NCBI GenBank assembly: GCA_018399915.1
Contig: JAGYNW010000070.1
Coordinates: 1 to 9,090 of the forward strand
Length of the DNA: 9,090 nt
Direction of reading: 5' to 3'
DNA from: Candidatus Omnitrophota bacterium
GTDB lineage: Bacteria > Omnitrophota > Gorgyraeia > Zapsychrales > Zapsychraceae
Shown: one piece after another, positions 1 to 6,522 of the stretch
Layout of the letters: every line of letters starts with the position of its first letter
Numbering within the stretch: position 1 is the stretch's first letter
Notes under the pieces: generated by a model
What the model was told of the DNA's origin: nothing
What the model saw: only the letters and a program-made list of their open reading frames with translations
The model's database searches: none
Translations under genes and position numbers: made by a program

Positions 1-307
1 CGCCTATTTGCTCTAAAGCATTTTGCAAAGCTAACCCATTTAATACTGTAGCTAACATCCCCATGTAATCAGCAACAGAACGGTCCAAACCAAATCGTTT
101 TGAAGCGACTTGACCTCGAAATATATTTCCTGCTCCAACAACAAGAGCAATTTGAACACCTAAAGCTCTAACCTCTTTGATTTGAGCCGCAAAATTTTCA
201 CAAGCATCTGCATTAATGCCATGCGAATCATTGCCCATAAATACTTCGCCACTTAATTTAAGCAAAATCCTTTTATAAACAGGCTTTTTTTCTTTAAACG
301 ATTTCAT
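1..307 (-). CDS. pyrH: UMP kinase (uridylate kinase), N-terminal part
   Basis: Cytoplasmic kinase that phosphorylates UMP to UDP with ATP in pyrimidine nucleotide synthesis. The first 102 codons are visible; the rest (family length about 240 aa) lies beyond the left edge. The translation opens with a short lysine-rich tail, then YKRILLKLSGE (about residues 12-22), the nucleotide-binding strand typical of bacterial PyrH. It continues with ALVVGAGNIFRG (about 52-63), then LDRSVADYMGMLATVLNGLAL, which matches the UMP-binding/oligomer helix region. The start is the ATG at 305-307, the only one giving the family N-terminus; it lies inside the end of tsf with a 14-nt overlap, so translation is probably coupled. 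The upstream Shine-Dalgarno is weak. Most homologues have GGGN where this one reads GAGN, a conservative change. It is the third gene of the rpsB-tsf-pyrH order common in bacteria. Identification is firm. Confidence 0.96.
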   Translation of the reverse strand, partial: MKSFKEKKPVYKRILLKLSGEVFMGNDSHGINADACENFAAQIKEVRALGVQIALVVGAGNIFRGQVASKRFGLDRSVADYMGMLATVLNGLALQNALEQIG

Positions 308-824
308 TCACTTTAAACCTGACAAAACGTTTAATGAACATGTTTTCCCCAATTTTGGCAACCAAAGAAGTCAAATATTCATTGATGGTCATCTTGGGAT
401 CTTTCACAAATGATTGAGCCATTAAACAATTTTCTTTTATAAAAACATCTTGATTTTCTGCAGACGCGAGGTCTTCTTCAGGAATATCTTCCTTGGATAA
501 ATACTTAGGATTCATAGCCGCAATATGCATTGCCACATCCTTGGAAAACTTACAAAAATCTTCATTTTTAGCAACAAAATCTGTCTCACAACTAACTTCC
601 AGAAGCACTCCTAATTTAGATCCGGGATGGATATACGCTTCAATTCTTCCCTCAGTAGCTTCTCTACTGCCTTTTTTGGCGGCTAATTCCAAACCTCGTT
701 TTTGCAGCAATTTCTTGGCTTTTTCAAAATCTCCTCCAGATTCTTCTAAAGCCTTCTTGCATTCAATAACCCCACAGGATGTCGCCTCTCTTAATTCTTT
801 TATGTTATCAACTGATATTGCCAT
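294..824 (-). CDS. tsf: Elongation factor Ts, compact form
   Basis: Guanine-nucleotide exchange factor that recycles EF-Tu during translation; cytoplasmic. The 176-aa product has the N-terminal UBA-like domain (residues about 1-50, with LREATSCGVIECKKAL resembling the usual LR-x-T-G-x-CKKAL motif). The EF-Tu-contacting TDFVAKN motif follows at 81-87, and one core subdomain runs to the end (AKIGENMFIKRF, about 156-167). It is much shorter than the E. coli protein (283 aa), lacking the second core subdomain and the coiled-coil insertion, and is closer to the short Thermus-type EF-Ts (about 196 aa). The start ATG at 822-824 has an exact AGGAGG 11 nt upstream. It lies 63 nt after rpsB and overlaps the pyrH start, in the expected ribosomal/nucleotide operon. 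Confidence 0.97.
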   Translation of the reverse strand: MAISVDNIKELREATSCGVIECKKALEESGGDFEKAKKLLQKRGLELAAKKGSREATEGRIEAYIHPGSKLGVLLEVSCETDFVAKNEDFCKFSKDVAMHIAAMNPKYLSKEDIPEEDLASAENQDVFIKENCLMAQSFVKDPKMTINEYLTSLVAKIGENMFIKRFVRFKVNEIV

Positions 825-835
825 TTTATTTTTTT

Positions 836-841
836 CCTCCT
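836..841 (-). promoter_or_regulatory. Shine-Dalgarno site of tsf
   Basis: On the minus strand this reads AGGAGG, fully complementary to the 16S rRNA tail. It is followed by an 11-nt A-rich spacer and the tsf ATG. The spacing is slightly long but the match is perfect, which fits strong expression of a translation factor. Confidence 0.85.
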
Positions 842-887
842 CTAATTTCTAAATTTAATCCTTAATCCAAAAATAAAATTTTAACTG

Positions 888-1631
888 TTATTTGACAACC
901 TCTTCAGCAGATTGCTCTACTTTTTCTTTAACGCTTTCTCCGGTTAAATATTCTTTGCGGCCATCATTAATACTTTGGGCCAACAGAGATGTTATTAAAC
1001 TGATCGATTTAACCGCATCATCATTGCCGGGGACAGGATAATCAATATCATCCGGGTTCGAATTTGTATCAACAATAGCGACAATAGGAATATTAAGCTT
1101 CTTTGCCTCTCTAATAGAAATGGCTTCCTTTTTTGTGTCAACGACAAAAATCGCTTGCGGCATATCACGCATTTCCCTGATTCCACCAAAATTAAAAAGT
1201 AACTTTTCTTTTTCTTTGGTCAAGCTAGCGATTTCTTTTTTCTTTAAATTTTCCCAAATGCCATTTTTTGACATTTGTTCAATTTCATTGAGACGGGCCA
1301 ATGAGCCCTTAACCGTTTGAAAATTTGTCAAAAGGCCGCCTGACCAACGATTTTTAACAAAAACCATCCCACAATTCTTCGCCTCTTTTTCAATCGTCTC
1401 CTGGGCTTGCTTCTTTGTCCCGACAAAAAGAATTTGCCCACCCTTAGCTGATACATCTCGCAAGAAATCTCTGGCTAAATTCAAAAATTCAACGGTTTTT
1501 TCTAAATCAATAATATAGATACCGCTTCTTTTCCCAAAAATAAAACGTTTCATTTTTGGGTTCCAACGTTTTGTCTGATGCCCAAAATGGACACCTGCTT
1601 CTAGTAACTTTTTGATTAATTCATCGACCAT
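888..1631 (-). CDS. rpsB: 30S ribosomal protein S2
   Basis: Structural protein of the small ribosomal subunit, needed for S1 binding and initiation. The 247-aa product (E. coli S2: 241 aa) begins MVDELIKKLLEAGVHFGHQ, the characteristic S2 N-terminus, followed by RWNPKMKRFIFGKR. Further family blocks are LFVGTKKQAQ (about 69-78), VKNRWSGGLLTNFQT (about 92-106), REMRDMPQAIFVVDTKKE (about 152-169) and DTNSNPDDIDYPVPGNDDA (about 188-206). The reading frame stays open to an upstream ATG at 1653-1655. The start at 1629-1631 is preferred because AGGGAG sits 6 nt before it and because it gives the family N-terminus. First gene of the rpsB-tsf-pyrH operon, with its own promoter at 1741-1769. Confidence 0.97.
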   Translation of the reverse strand: MVDELIKKLLEAGVHFGHQTKRWNPKMKRFIFGKRSGIYIIDLEKTVEFLNLARDFLRDVSAKGGQILFVGTKKQAQETIEKEAKNCGMVFVKNRWSGGLLTNFQTVKGSLARLNEIEQMSKNGIWENLKKKEIASLTKEKEKLLFNFGGIREMRDMPQAIFVVDTKKEAISIREAKKLNIPIVAIVDTNSNPDDIDYPVPGNDDAVKSISLITSLLAQSINDGRKEYLTGESVKEKVEQSAEEVVK

Positions 1632-1637
1632 CTTTTT

Positions 1638-1643
1638 CTCCCT
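1638..1643 (-). promoter_or_regulatory. Shine-Dalgarno site fixing the rpsB start
   Basis: The minus strand reads AGGGAG here, 6 nt ahead of the ATG at 1629-1631. It falls inside the eight codons that a start at 1655 would add, so it argues that those codons are untranslated leader. Confidence 0.8.
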
Positions 1644-1740
1644 AAAGTGGTTCAATTCTGTGTTTCCTTACTCTTAAAAATCATGAATGCAGAATAATTC
1701 TTTACACAAAATTGTTAGTTAATATAAATTTAATTCACGT

Positions 1741-1769
1741 AGTATAACTAATAATTTTATCTTTTGCAA
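1741..1769 (-). promoter_or_regulatory. Sigma70-type promoter of the rpsB operon
   Basis: Minus strand shows TTGCAA (1764-1769), a 17-bp AT-rich spacer, then TATACT (1741-1746). Both hexamers are close to the TTGACA/TATAAT consensus with ideal spacing. The predicted transcription start is near 1733-1735, giving an rpsB leader of about 100 nt (1632-1733). Many bacterial rpsB leaders allow feedback by S2; no recognisable structured element was identified here by eye. The site lies 62 nt beyond the msbA stop, so rpsB need not depend on msbA read-through. Confidence 0.7.
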
Positions 1770-1830
1770 CTATTTATTTTGTATATCTGGATTTTCTTTG
1801 AAGAAGCTTAAAGACAACACCAATAAAAAG

Positions 1831-3624
1831 TTATACCCGAAACTGCATTTTATGCAATCGCTCATAAAGAGCACAATTTTCTAATAATTCTTTGTGTTTG
1901 CCCTCTCCTACAATTTGCCCATTATCGATAACTACAATTTTGTTCGCCTTCATAATCGTAGAAAGTCTGTGTGCAATAGCCACGACCGTCCTGCTCTGCA
2001 TAAGCTTATCCAATGCTTCCTGGACATATTTCTCGCTTTCCGAATCCAATTGAGAAGTTGCCTCATCTAACAATAAAATAGGCGGATTCATAAGAATAGC
2101 TCTCGCAATCGCTATGCGCTGTTTTTCCCCTCCAGAAAGACGAAAGCCCCTATCACCTACAACCGTATCATACCCTTCCGGCATCTTTTCAATGAATCGA
2201 TGGGCATAAGCTTTTTTCGCCGCTGCTTCAATTTCTTCTTGTGTGGCTTCCCTGTGCCCGTAAGCTAAATTAGCCTTTACCGTATCATTAAATAAAATCG
2301 TATCCTGTGTAACAATGCCCATCTGTCCCCGTAAAGAAAGGAAAGTCACATCCTTCAAATTGAGCCCATCGATAAAAACTTTGCCTTCTGTCGGATCATA
2401 AAACCTTGGAATCAAATTAATTAAAGTGCTTTTCCCCATTCCTGTAGGACCAACGATAGCCACTAGCTCACCCTTTTTCACCTCCAAGTTTATTCCTTTC
2501 AGAACATCCTCCCCTTGCTCGCTATAACGAAAATGGACATTTTCAAGCTTAATAGAATTTCGCATCTCCTTTAATTCAATCGCATGAGGTTTCTCTTCAA
2601 CCGAGGGCTCTGAATCGAGCACTTCATAAATTCTCTCATTTGCCGCAAGCGCCTGTTGTGTAATAGCATTAACGTTCCCTAACTTCTTAATAGGACTAAT
2701 CAAGGACATAATCGAACCGAAAAATAAAATAAAAACGCCGGTAGAAAGTTGTCCGCTCATAAGGCGTTGAGCAAACCAAATAATAAGAGTAATCCCACAA
2801 AGCCCGCCCATCAGTTCGGTCAATGGCGAAATTAAGATCGTTTTCTTGATAGATTTCATTTTAAGCTTATAGTAACTGTGATTTTGTCCCTTAAAGCGAT
2901 CAATCTCGTAAGTCTCATTACAAAAGGCTTTGACCAGATGAATTCCGGATATAGTTTCCAGAAGATGCGTATTGATATCTGCCATCTTTTCTTGCGTCCC
3001 TTTAGAGATAGCGTTCAAGCGTTTGCCTATCTTATTAATGGGAATACCGATAAATGGGAATATCAAAAAGACCACAACCGCAGCCTTCGGATCAATGATA
3101 AAAGCCGTTCCAGCCCACATTATAATAACAAAACTTTGACGACAAAGATCGGTTACCGCGTATGATACCGCATTCTCAACGAGATTTACATCGTGAGTAA
3201 TCCTGGAAACCAATTCTCCGGTTCGCTTTTTACTAAAATAATCTAAAGACAAATTCTGAATTTTATAATATAAATTATAACGAATCTGCCGCATAATCCT
3301 TTGAGACAGATCTCCCATAAGGTATTGATATGTATACGTTACTGCATTTTTGACAACAAGAAGGACGATAAAACCTATCAAAAATCGGGGAAGGAGATAT
3401 TGTGGCTCAAGCGCATTAAGTCTTTGAACAACGTCACTAAGAAAATCGGGAAGTTGATTCGGAATGATTATCTGCTTGTTGTTAAAAATCCTATCTACCA
3501 GCGGAACCATCAATGACAGCTGAAAGACCTCAAAAAAGCTTGCGACAAACATTGAAAAAACCGCCATAAAAAATAGCCGCTTGTGATGCTTTAAAATAGA
3601 TAATAATTTTAAATAATTTTTCAT
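1831..3624 (-). CDS. msbA: MsbA-like ABC exporter (lipid A flippase family), TMD-NBD fusion
   Basis: Half-transporter of the type-IV ABC exporter fold that would dimerise in the inner membrane and use ATP to flip lipid A-core or a similar lipid. The 597-aa length matches the family (about 580). Residues about 15-320 form the membrane domain with six hydrophobic segments and a cytoplasmic coupling region (DYFSKKRTGELVSRITHDV, about 128-146). The nucleotide-binding domain has Walker A GPTGMGKST (392-400), Q-loop Gln440, ABC signature LSGGEKQR (496-503), Walker B ILLLDE (516-521), D-loop SQLD and the H-loop His552, all intact. Assignment to MsbA rather than another lipid or peptide exporter rests on the adjacent divergent lpxB. 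The ATG at 3622-3624 has no Shine-Dalgarno upstream; a promoter-like element immediately before it suggests a leaderless transcript. Confidence 0.87.
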   Translation of the reverse strand: MKNYLKLLSILKHHKRLFFMAVFSMFVASFFEVFQLSLMVPLVDRIFNNKQIIIPNQLPDFLSDVVQRLNALEPQYLLPRFLIGFIVLLVVKNAVTYTYQYLMGDLSQRIMRQIRYNLYYKIQNLSLDYFSKKRTGELVSRITHDVNLVENAVSYAVTDLCRQSFVIIMWAGTAFIIDPKAAVVVFLIFPFIGIPINKIGKRLNAISKGTQEKMADINTHLLETISGIHLVKAFCNETYEIDRFKGQNHSYYKLKMKSIKKTILISPLTELMGGLCGITLIIWFAQRLMSGQLSTGVFILFFGSIMSLISPIKKLGNVNAITQQALAANERIYEVLDSEPSVEEKPHAIELKEMRNSIKLENVHFRYSEQGEDVLKGINLEVKKGELVAIVGPTGMGKSTLINLIPRFYDPTEGKVFIDGLNLKDVTFLSLRGQMGIVTQDTILFNDTVKANLAYGHREATQEEIEAAAKKAYAHRFIEKMPEGYDTVVGDRGFRLSGGEKQRIAIARAILMNPPILLLDEATSQLDSESEKYVQEALDKLMQSRTVVAIAHRLSTIMKANKIVVIDNGQIVGEGKHKELLENCALYERLHKMQFRV

Positions 3625-3633
3625 ATTGGCGAG

Positions 3634-3662
3634 ATATTAGCATATCAATTGACTTTTGTCGA
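3634..3662 (-). promoter_or_regulatory. Candidate promoter of msbA, near-leaderless
   Basis: Minus strand: TCGACA (3657-3662, one mismatch to TTGACA), 17-bp spacer, TAATAT (3634-3639) with an extended -10 TG one base upstream. Predicted start of transcription is within a few bases of the msbA ATG at 3624, consistent with the absence of a Shine-Dalgarno. It overlaps the rightward promoter at 3649-3677. A weaker alternative leftward element (TTGTAG, 16 bp, TACTAT at 3673-3700) would give a conventional 5'UTR. Confidence 0.5.
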
Positions 3663-3677
3663 GCCATTTGTTATAGT
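3649..3677 (+). promoter_or_regulatory. Sigma70-type promoter of the oxidoreductase-lpxB operon
   Basis: TTGACT (3649-3654), 17-bp spacer, TATAGT (3672-3677): five of six matches in each hexamer and ideal spacing. Expected transcription start near 3684, giving a 5'UTR of about 70 nt before the ATG at 3755. It shares 14 bp with the leftward candidate promoter, so the two could compete for RNA polymerase. Confidence 0.7.
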
Positions 3678-3709
3678 ACGTCTTACTTTTACTACTACAA
3701 ATATTGAAC

Positions 3710-3727
3710 GTCTATCGTTAGACTAAC
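3710..3727 (+). repeat. Two interleaved short dyads in the 5'UTR
   Basis: GTCTA-TCGT-TAGAC (3710-3723) and GTTAG-A-CTAAC (3717-3727) are both perfect inverted repeats and share the central TTAGAC. They lie about 26 nt after the predicted transcription start and 28 nt before the ATG. As RNA they would form mutually exclusive small hairpins; as DNA the second could be a small operator. Function unknown, and chance occurrence is possible. Confidence 0.35.
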
Positions 3728-3754
3728 TTCACGAAATGTAAGAAATATATAATT

Positions 3755-4696
3755 ATGAGTAAAATAAAAGTGGCTGTTGTTGGTATCGGTCATCTGGGGT
3801 CACGACACCTCAAGGTTTATAGTGAATTACATGACTTGGTTGACCTTGTTGCTGTTTGTGACATCAAAAGCGAAAGAACAACAAAGCTTGCGAACCACTA
3901 TAAAACGCCGTTTATCAATGATTATAAACAATTGATTGATAAAATTGATGCCGTTAATATCTGTGTGCCTACCGAATCCCACCATGAAATCGCTAAATTT
4001 TTCTTATCTAACAATATCCACACCTTTATTGAAAAACCTATCACAACAACCGTAGCGCAGGCCAACGAACTTATAAACCTCGCTGAGAAAAATGATTTAA
4101 GACTTCAGGTAGGACATATAGAAAGATTCAACTCTGCCTTTCAATCCATCATGCACTTTAAAGAAAAACCCCTTTTCATCGAATGTCACCGCTTAAATCG
4201 TTTCCCCAACCGGTCCTTGGATATCGGAGTTGTCATGGACCTTATGATCCATGACATTGATATCATCCTGGGAATGATTCAGGAACCTATTGTCGACATT
4301 CACGCCATAGGGGTCAACGCCTTGACATCATTGGAAGATATTGCAAGCGTACGCATAACCTTCAAGAGCGGCTGTGTTTGCAACTTAACGGCAAGCCGTA
4401 TTTCAGAAGATGTGATGCGAAAAATTCGCATTTTTCAACAAAATGCTTATATTTCATTAGATTATGTTAAACAAGAGGCTTATATTTATAAAAAAACAGA
4501 TAATCAAATACTCAAACATGCCCTGCCTATCGAAAAACAAGAACCATTAAAAAAAGAATTAAGTCACTTCATCGAATGTGTTCGCCAAGAAAAACGACCT
4601 TTGGTTTCTGGAGTGGAGGCGAAAGAAGCACTAGAAATTGCCCTGCAGATCAGCTCCCAGATAAAAGAACATTTAGCCACTATCCAAAAAAAATAA
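3755..4696 (+). CDS. Gfo/Idh/MocA-family oxidoreductase, lpxB-linked
   Basis: NAD(P)-dependent sugar or sugar-nucleotide dehydrogenase family; cytoplasmic, 313 aa. The N-terminal Rossmann fold (about 1-120) shows the dinucleotide loop GIGHLG (10-15) and the acidic strand end VAVCDIKSE (about 32-40). NICVPTESHHEIA follows at about 68-80, then the family motif EKP (93-95), whose lysine is catalytic in the family. GHIERFN (120-126) and DLMIHDIDI (162-170) belong to the C-terminal alpha/beta substrate domain. Oxidoreductases of this family recur next to lpxB in several diderm phyla. One characterised relative, GnnA, oxidises UDP-GlcNAc at C3 for amide-linked lipid A. That role is a hypothesis here, since no GnnB-type aminotransferase is in the window. 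First gene of its operon, 4 nt before lpxB; the ribosome-binding site is weak. Confidence 0.9.
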   Translation: MSKIKVAVVGIGHLGSRHLKVYSELHDLVDLVAVCDIKSERTTKLANHYKTPFINDYKQLIDKIDAVNICVPTESHHEIAKFFLSNNIHTFIEKPITTTVAQANELINLAEKNDLRLQVGHIERFNSAFQSIMHFKEKPLFIECHRLNRFPNRSLDIGVVMDLMIHDIDIILGMIQEPIVDIHAIGVNALTSLEDIASVRITFKSGCVCNLTASRISEDVMRKIRIFQQNAYISLDYVKQEAYIYKKTDNQILKHALPIEKQEPLKKELSHFIECVRQEKRPLVSGVEAKEALEIALQISSQIKEHLATIQKK

Positions 4697-4700
4697 TATT

Positions 4701-5933
4701 ATGCCTTCATTAAAAAAACATATATTTCTGGTAGCTGGAGAGGCTTCCGGAGACAAACATGCGGCTGACCTTGTTAATGAAATCCGAAAGATCAATGCAA
4801 ACATCTCATTTTCTGGTCTAGGCGGCCAATGCATGAAAAAGTCCGGTGTTAATCTGTATGCTGATCTTACGCAATTAGCGCTTGTGGGGTTTTTTGAGGT
4901 GCTCAAACACTATTCAGAAATCAAACGACTTTTTAATCTAATCTTAGATAAAGCAATTATCCATAAACCTGACGCTTTCATCCTTGTGGATTATCCAGGG
5001 TTCAATCTCCGGTTAGCCAAGAAAATAAAAGCATTAAATATCCCTGTTATCTATTATATCAGCCCTCAAATCTGGGCCTGGAAAAAAAACAGAGTTTATA
5101 CAGTCAAAAAGTACGTTGATAAGATGTTAGTCCTCTTTCAATTTGAAAAATATTTTTATGCGCGCTATGGTGTGGATGCGTCCTTTGTCGGTCATCCCCT
5201 CATTGATCAAGTCAAACCCAGCCAGTCAAAGGAAAAAATTCTAAGATCTCAGAAACTTCAAGAATACAAATTAACCATAGGCCTTCTGCCTGGTTCGAGA
5301 AACAATGAAGTCAACAGTCTTCTGCCGATAATGCTCAAAACAGCGGAAATACTTCATGAAAAATATCCAAGTATTCAATTCTTAGTTGTCCAAGCTCCCA
5401 CGATCAACAAAGCATTAATAAGTAAACATATCACAAAATTTCTCTTAGAACACGAAGCTGCTTTTAATAAAAAAGAACATCGTTCCGATAAAGAAAACAG
5501 CAAAGATTTTAATTGGATCAAAACATATTTTCCTATCAGCATTATTGAGAATGACCATTACAATGGAATAAACGCTTGTGACCTTTGCATCGTCGCTTCA
5601 GGCACCGCAACCCTTGAAACGGCAGTTCTTCAAAAACCCATGGTTGTTGTTTATAAGACAAGTCTTCTGACATGGCTACTGGCTAAACTTTTTGTTAAGA
5701 TTTCGAATATCGGACTGGTCAATGTGGTGGCAGGAAAAAAGATAGTTCCCGAATGTGTTCAATTCCAGGCCAATCCCTCAAAGATTGCCAGGGAAATGAT
5801 AAAAATTTTTACAGATGAGATAAGAATCGCGGATATAAAATCTAATCTGCACCTTGTGCGTGAATCTTTAGCCGTAGGTGGGGCTAGTCAAAAGACTGCC
5901 CAAGAAATATTATCTTATCTTGCTAACTTTTAA
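4701..5933 (+). CDS. lpxB: Lipid-A-disaccharide synthase
   Basis: GT19 glycosyltransferase joining UDP-2,3-diacylglucosamine to lipid X to make the lipid-A disaccharide at the cytoplasmic face of the inner membrane. Family blocks are all present: VAGEASGDKHAADL (11-24), FSGLGGQCM (37-45), VGFFEVLKHY (62-71) and VDYPGFN (96-102), whose Asp97 aligns with the catalytic Asp. They continue with SPQIWAWKKNR (121-131), FVGHPL (162-167), LLPGSRNNEV (195-204), VASGTATLETA (298-308) and NIGLVNVVAGKKIVPE (336-351). At 410 aa it is longer than E. coli LpxB (382 aa). The extra length is mainly a charged stretch around 250-275 that looks like a loop. Start ATG at 4701 puts the GEASGD motif at the usual distance. 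No clear Shine-Dalgarno; the 4-nt gap after the oxidoreductase suggests coupled translation. Confidence 0.96.
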   Translation: MPSLKKHIFLVAGEASGDKHAADLVNEIRKINANISFSGLGGQCMKKSGVNLYADLTQLALVGFFEVLKHYSEIKRLFNLILDKAIIHKPDAFILVDYPGFNLRLAKKIKALNIPVIYYISPQIWAWKKNRVYTVKKYVDKMLVLFQFEKYFYARYGVDASFVGHPLIDQVKPSQSKEKILRSQKLQEYKLTIGLLPGSRNNEVNSLLPIMLKTAEILHEKYPSIQFLVVQAPTINKALISKHITKFLLEHEAAFNKKEHRSDKENSKDFNWIKTYFPISIIENDHYNGINACDLCIVASGTATLETAVLQKPMVVVYKTSLLTWLLAKLFVKISNIGLVNVVAGKKIVPECVQFQANPSKIAREMIKIFTDEIRIADIKSNLHLVRESLAVGGASQKTAQEILSYLANF

Positions 5934-5988
5934 CTTTTTCCTACCCTTTTAACAGACCTTAAAGACCACGCGCAAATAAATAATACAA

Positions 5989-6486
5989 TTATTTTGGCTT
6001 CTTTTTTCTTTTAAGATATTTCTGAAAAAACAATGAATTCGGAATATTAATAAAGGCTTCGTCATCATCTTGGATCAAAGTAAAAAATGTATTAATAGCT
6101 ATGACTTTACCCCTAATATCATCCGGAAGGATTTCAATCTCATCACCAGATTTAAATGGGGATGTAAAAAAAAGAATGACTCCGGCAAGGATATTGCCGA
6201 CTAAGCTCCAAACAGCAAAAAAGGCAACCGCGATCATAGCTAAAAGGCCGGAAATGCTGACCCAAAGGCTTTTTACATTTATCCCCCATATCAAAACAAG
6301 AGCAGTAAAACAAAGAATCGCCAAAAGAGTATTAATCAATTTCTTTAAGATGAAATAACGCGTCTTGTTTAATTTTTCCTTTTTTTGTATTTTCTTAGCT
6401 TTTTGTTTAATCAAACCCGCCATGCCTAGCATAAAAGTCAAGAACAGAACAGACCACAAGAGCTTAATAATGTATATCGTTTCCAT
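5989..6486 (-). CDS. Small MscS-family mechanosensitive channel protein
   Basis: Inner-membrane protein of the MscS family, which opens under membrane tension to release solutes. About 165 aa with three hydrophobic segments: about 5-25, 46-67 and 75-108. The last resembles the MscS pore helix (FAVWSLVGNILAGVILFF, 90-107). The beta domain follows: PFKSGDEIEI (110-119), GKVIAINTFFTLI (126-138), NIPNSLFF (147-154). The chain then stops in a run of lysines, so the large C-terminal alpha/beta vestibule of E. coli MscS (286 aa) is absent. Two ATG starts are possible, 6486 and 6501, each with AGGAG just upstream (5 and 4 nt). 6486 is chosen because the spacing is slightly better. An in-frame TTG at 6522 overlaps no Shine-Dalgarno of its own and is unlikely. 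Last gene of the Bat-linked unit, converging on lpxB. Confidence 0.85.
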   Translation of the reverse strand: METIYIIKLLWSVLFLTFMLGMAGLIKQKAKKIQKKEKLNKTRYFILKKLINTLLAILCFTALVLIWGINVKSLWVSISGLLAMIAVAFFAVWSLVGNILAGVILFFTSPFKSGDEIEILPDDIRGKVIAINTFFTLIQDDDEAFINIPNSLFFQKYLKRKKKPK

Positions 6487-6491
6487 TCGCT

Positions 6492-6510
6492 CTCCTATCA
6501 TCTCTCTCCT
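6492..6510 (-). promoter_or_regulatory. Tandem Shine-Dalgarno sites for the MscS-like gene
   Basis: Minus strand carries AGGAG twice: 6506-6510 (4 nt before ATG 6501) and 6492-6496 (5 nt before ATG 6486). Two in-frame starts five codons apart are therefore both plausible; the start remains ambiguous. Confidence 0.6.
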
Positions 6511-6522
6511 TTCCCTAAGCAA

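Noticed and set aside
493..852. Plus-strand open frame of 119 codons opposite tsf.
   Set aside because: It is antisense to a clear EF-Ts gene, and its product is a low-complexity mirror of that gene without domain signals. The same applies to the other opposite-strand frames over rpsB, msbA, the MscS-like gene, the Cys-rich gene and batD.
1632..1655. rpsB starting at the upstream ATG (1653-1655), adding eight residues.
   Set aside because: The strong AGGGAG lies inside this stretch, 6 nt before the next ATG, and the S2 family N-terminus begins at that second ATG.
1801..1822. CTTTGAAGAAGCTTAAAG-like imperfect dyad after msbA as a terminator.
   Set aside because: The stem is short, bulged and low in GC, and is not followed by a clear U-tract on the minus strand.
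4673..4906. Minus-strand open frame across the oxidoreductase-lpxB junction.
   Set aside because: It lies antisense to two well-identified genes and has no ribosome-binding site or recognisable motif.
5978..5994. Inverted repeat AAATAAT-ACA-ATTATTT between the convergent lpxB and MscS-like genes, as a bidirectional terminator.
   Set aside because: The seven-pair stem is entirely A/T, has no GC core and overlaps the stop codon of the MscS-like gene; such repeats are expected by chance in AT-rich DNA.
6487..6522. TTG at 6522 as the start of the MscS-like protein.
   Set aside because: Two downstream ATGs each have AGGAG at a suitable distance, and the extra residues are highly charged with no family match.
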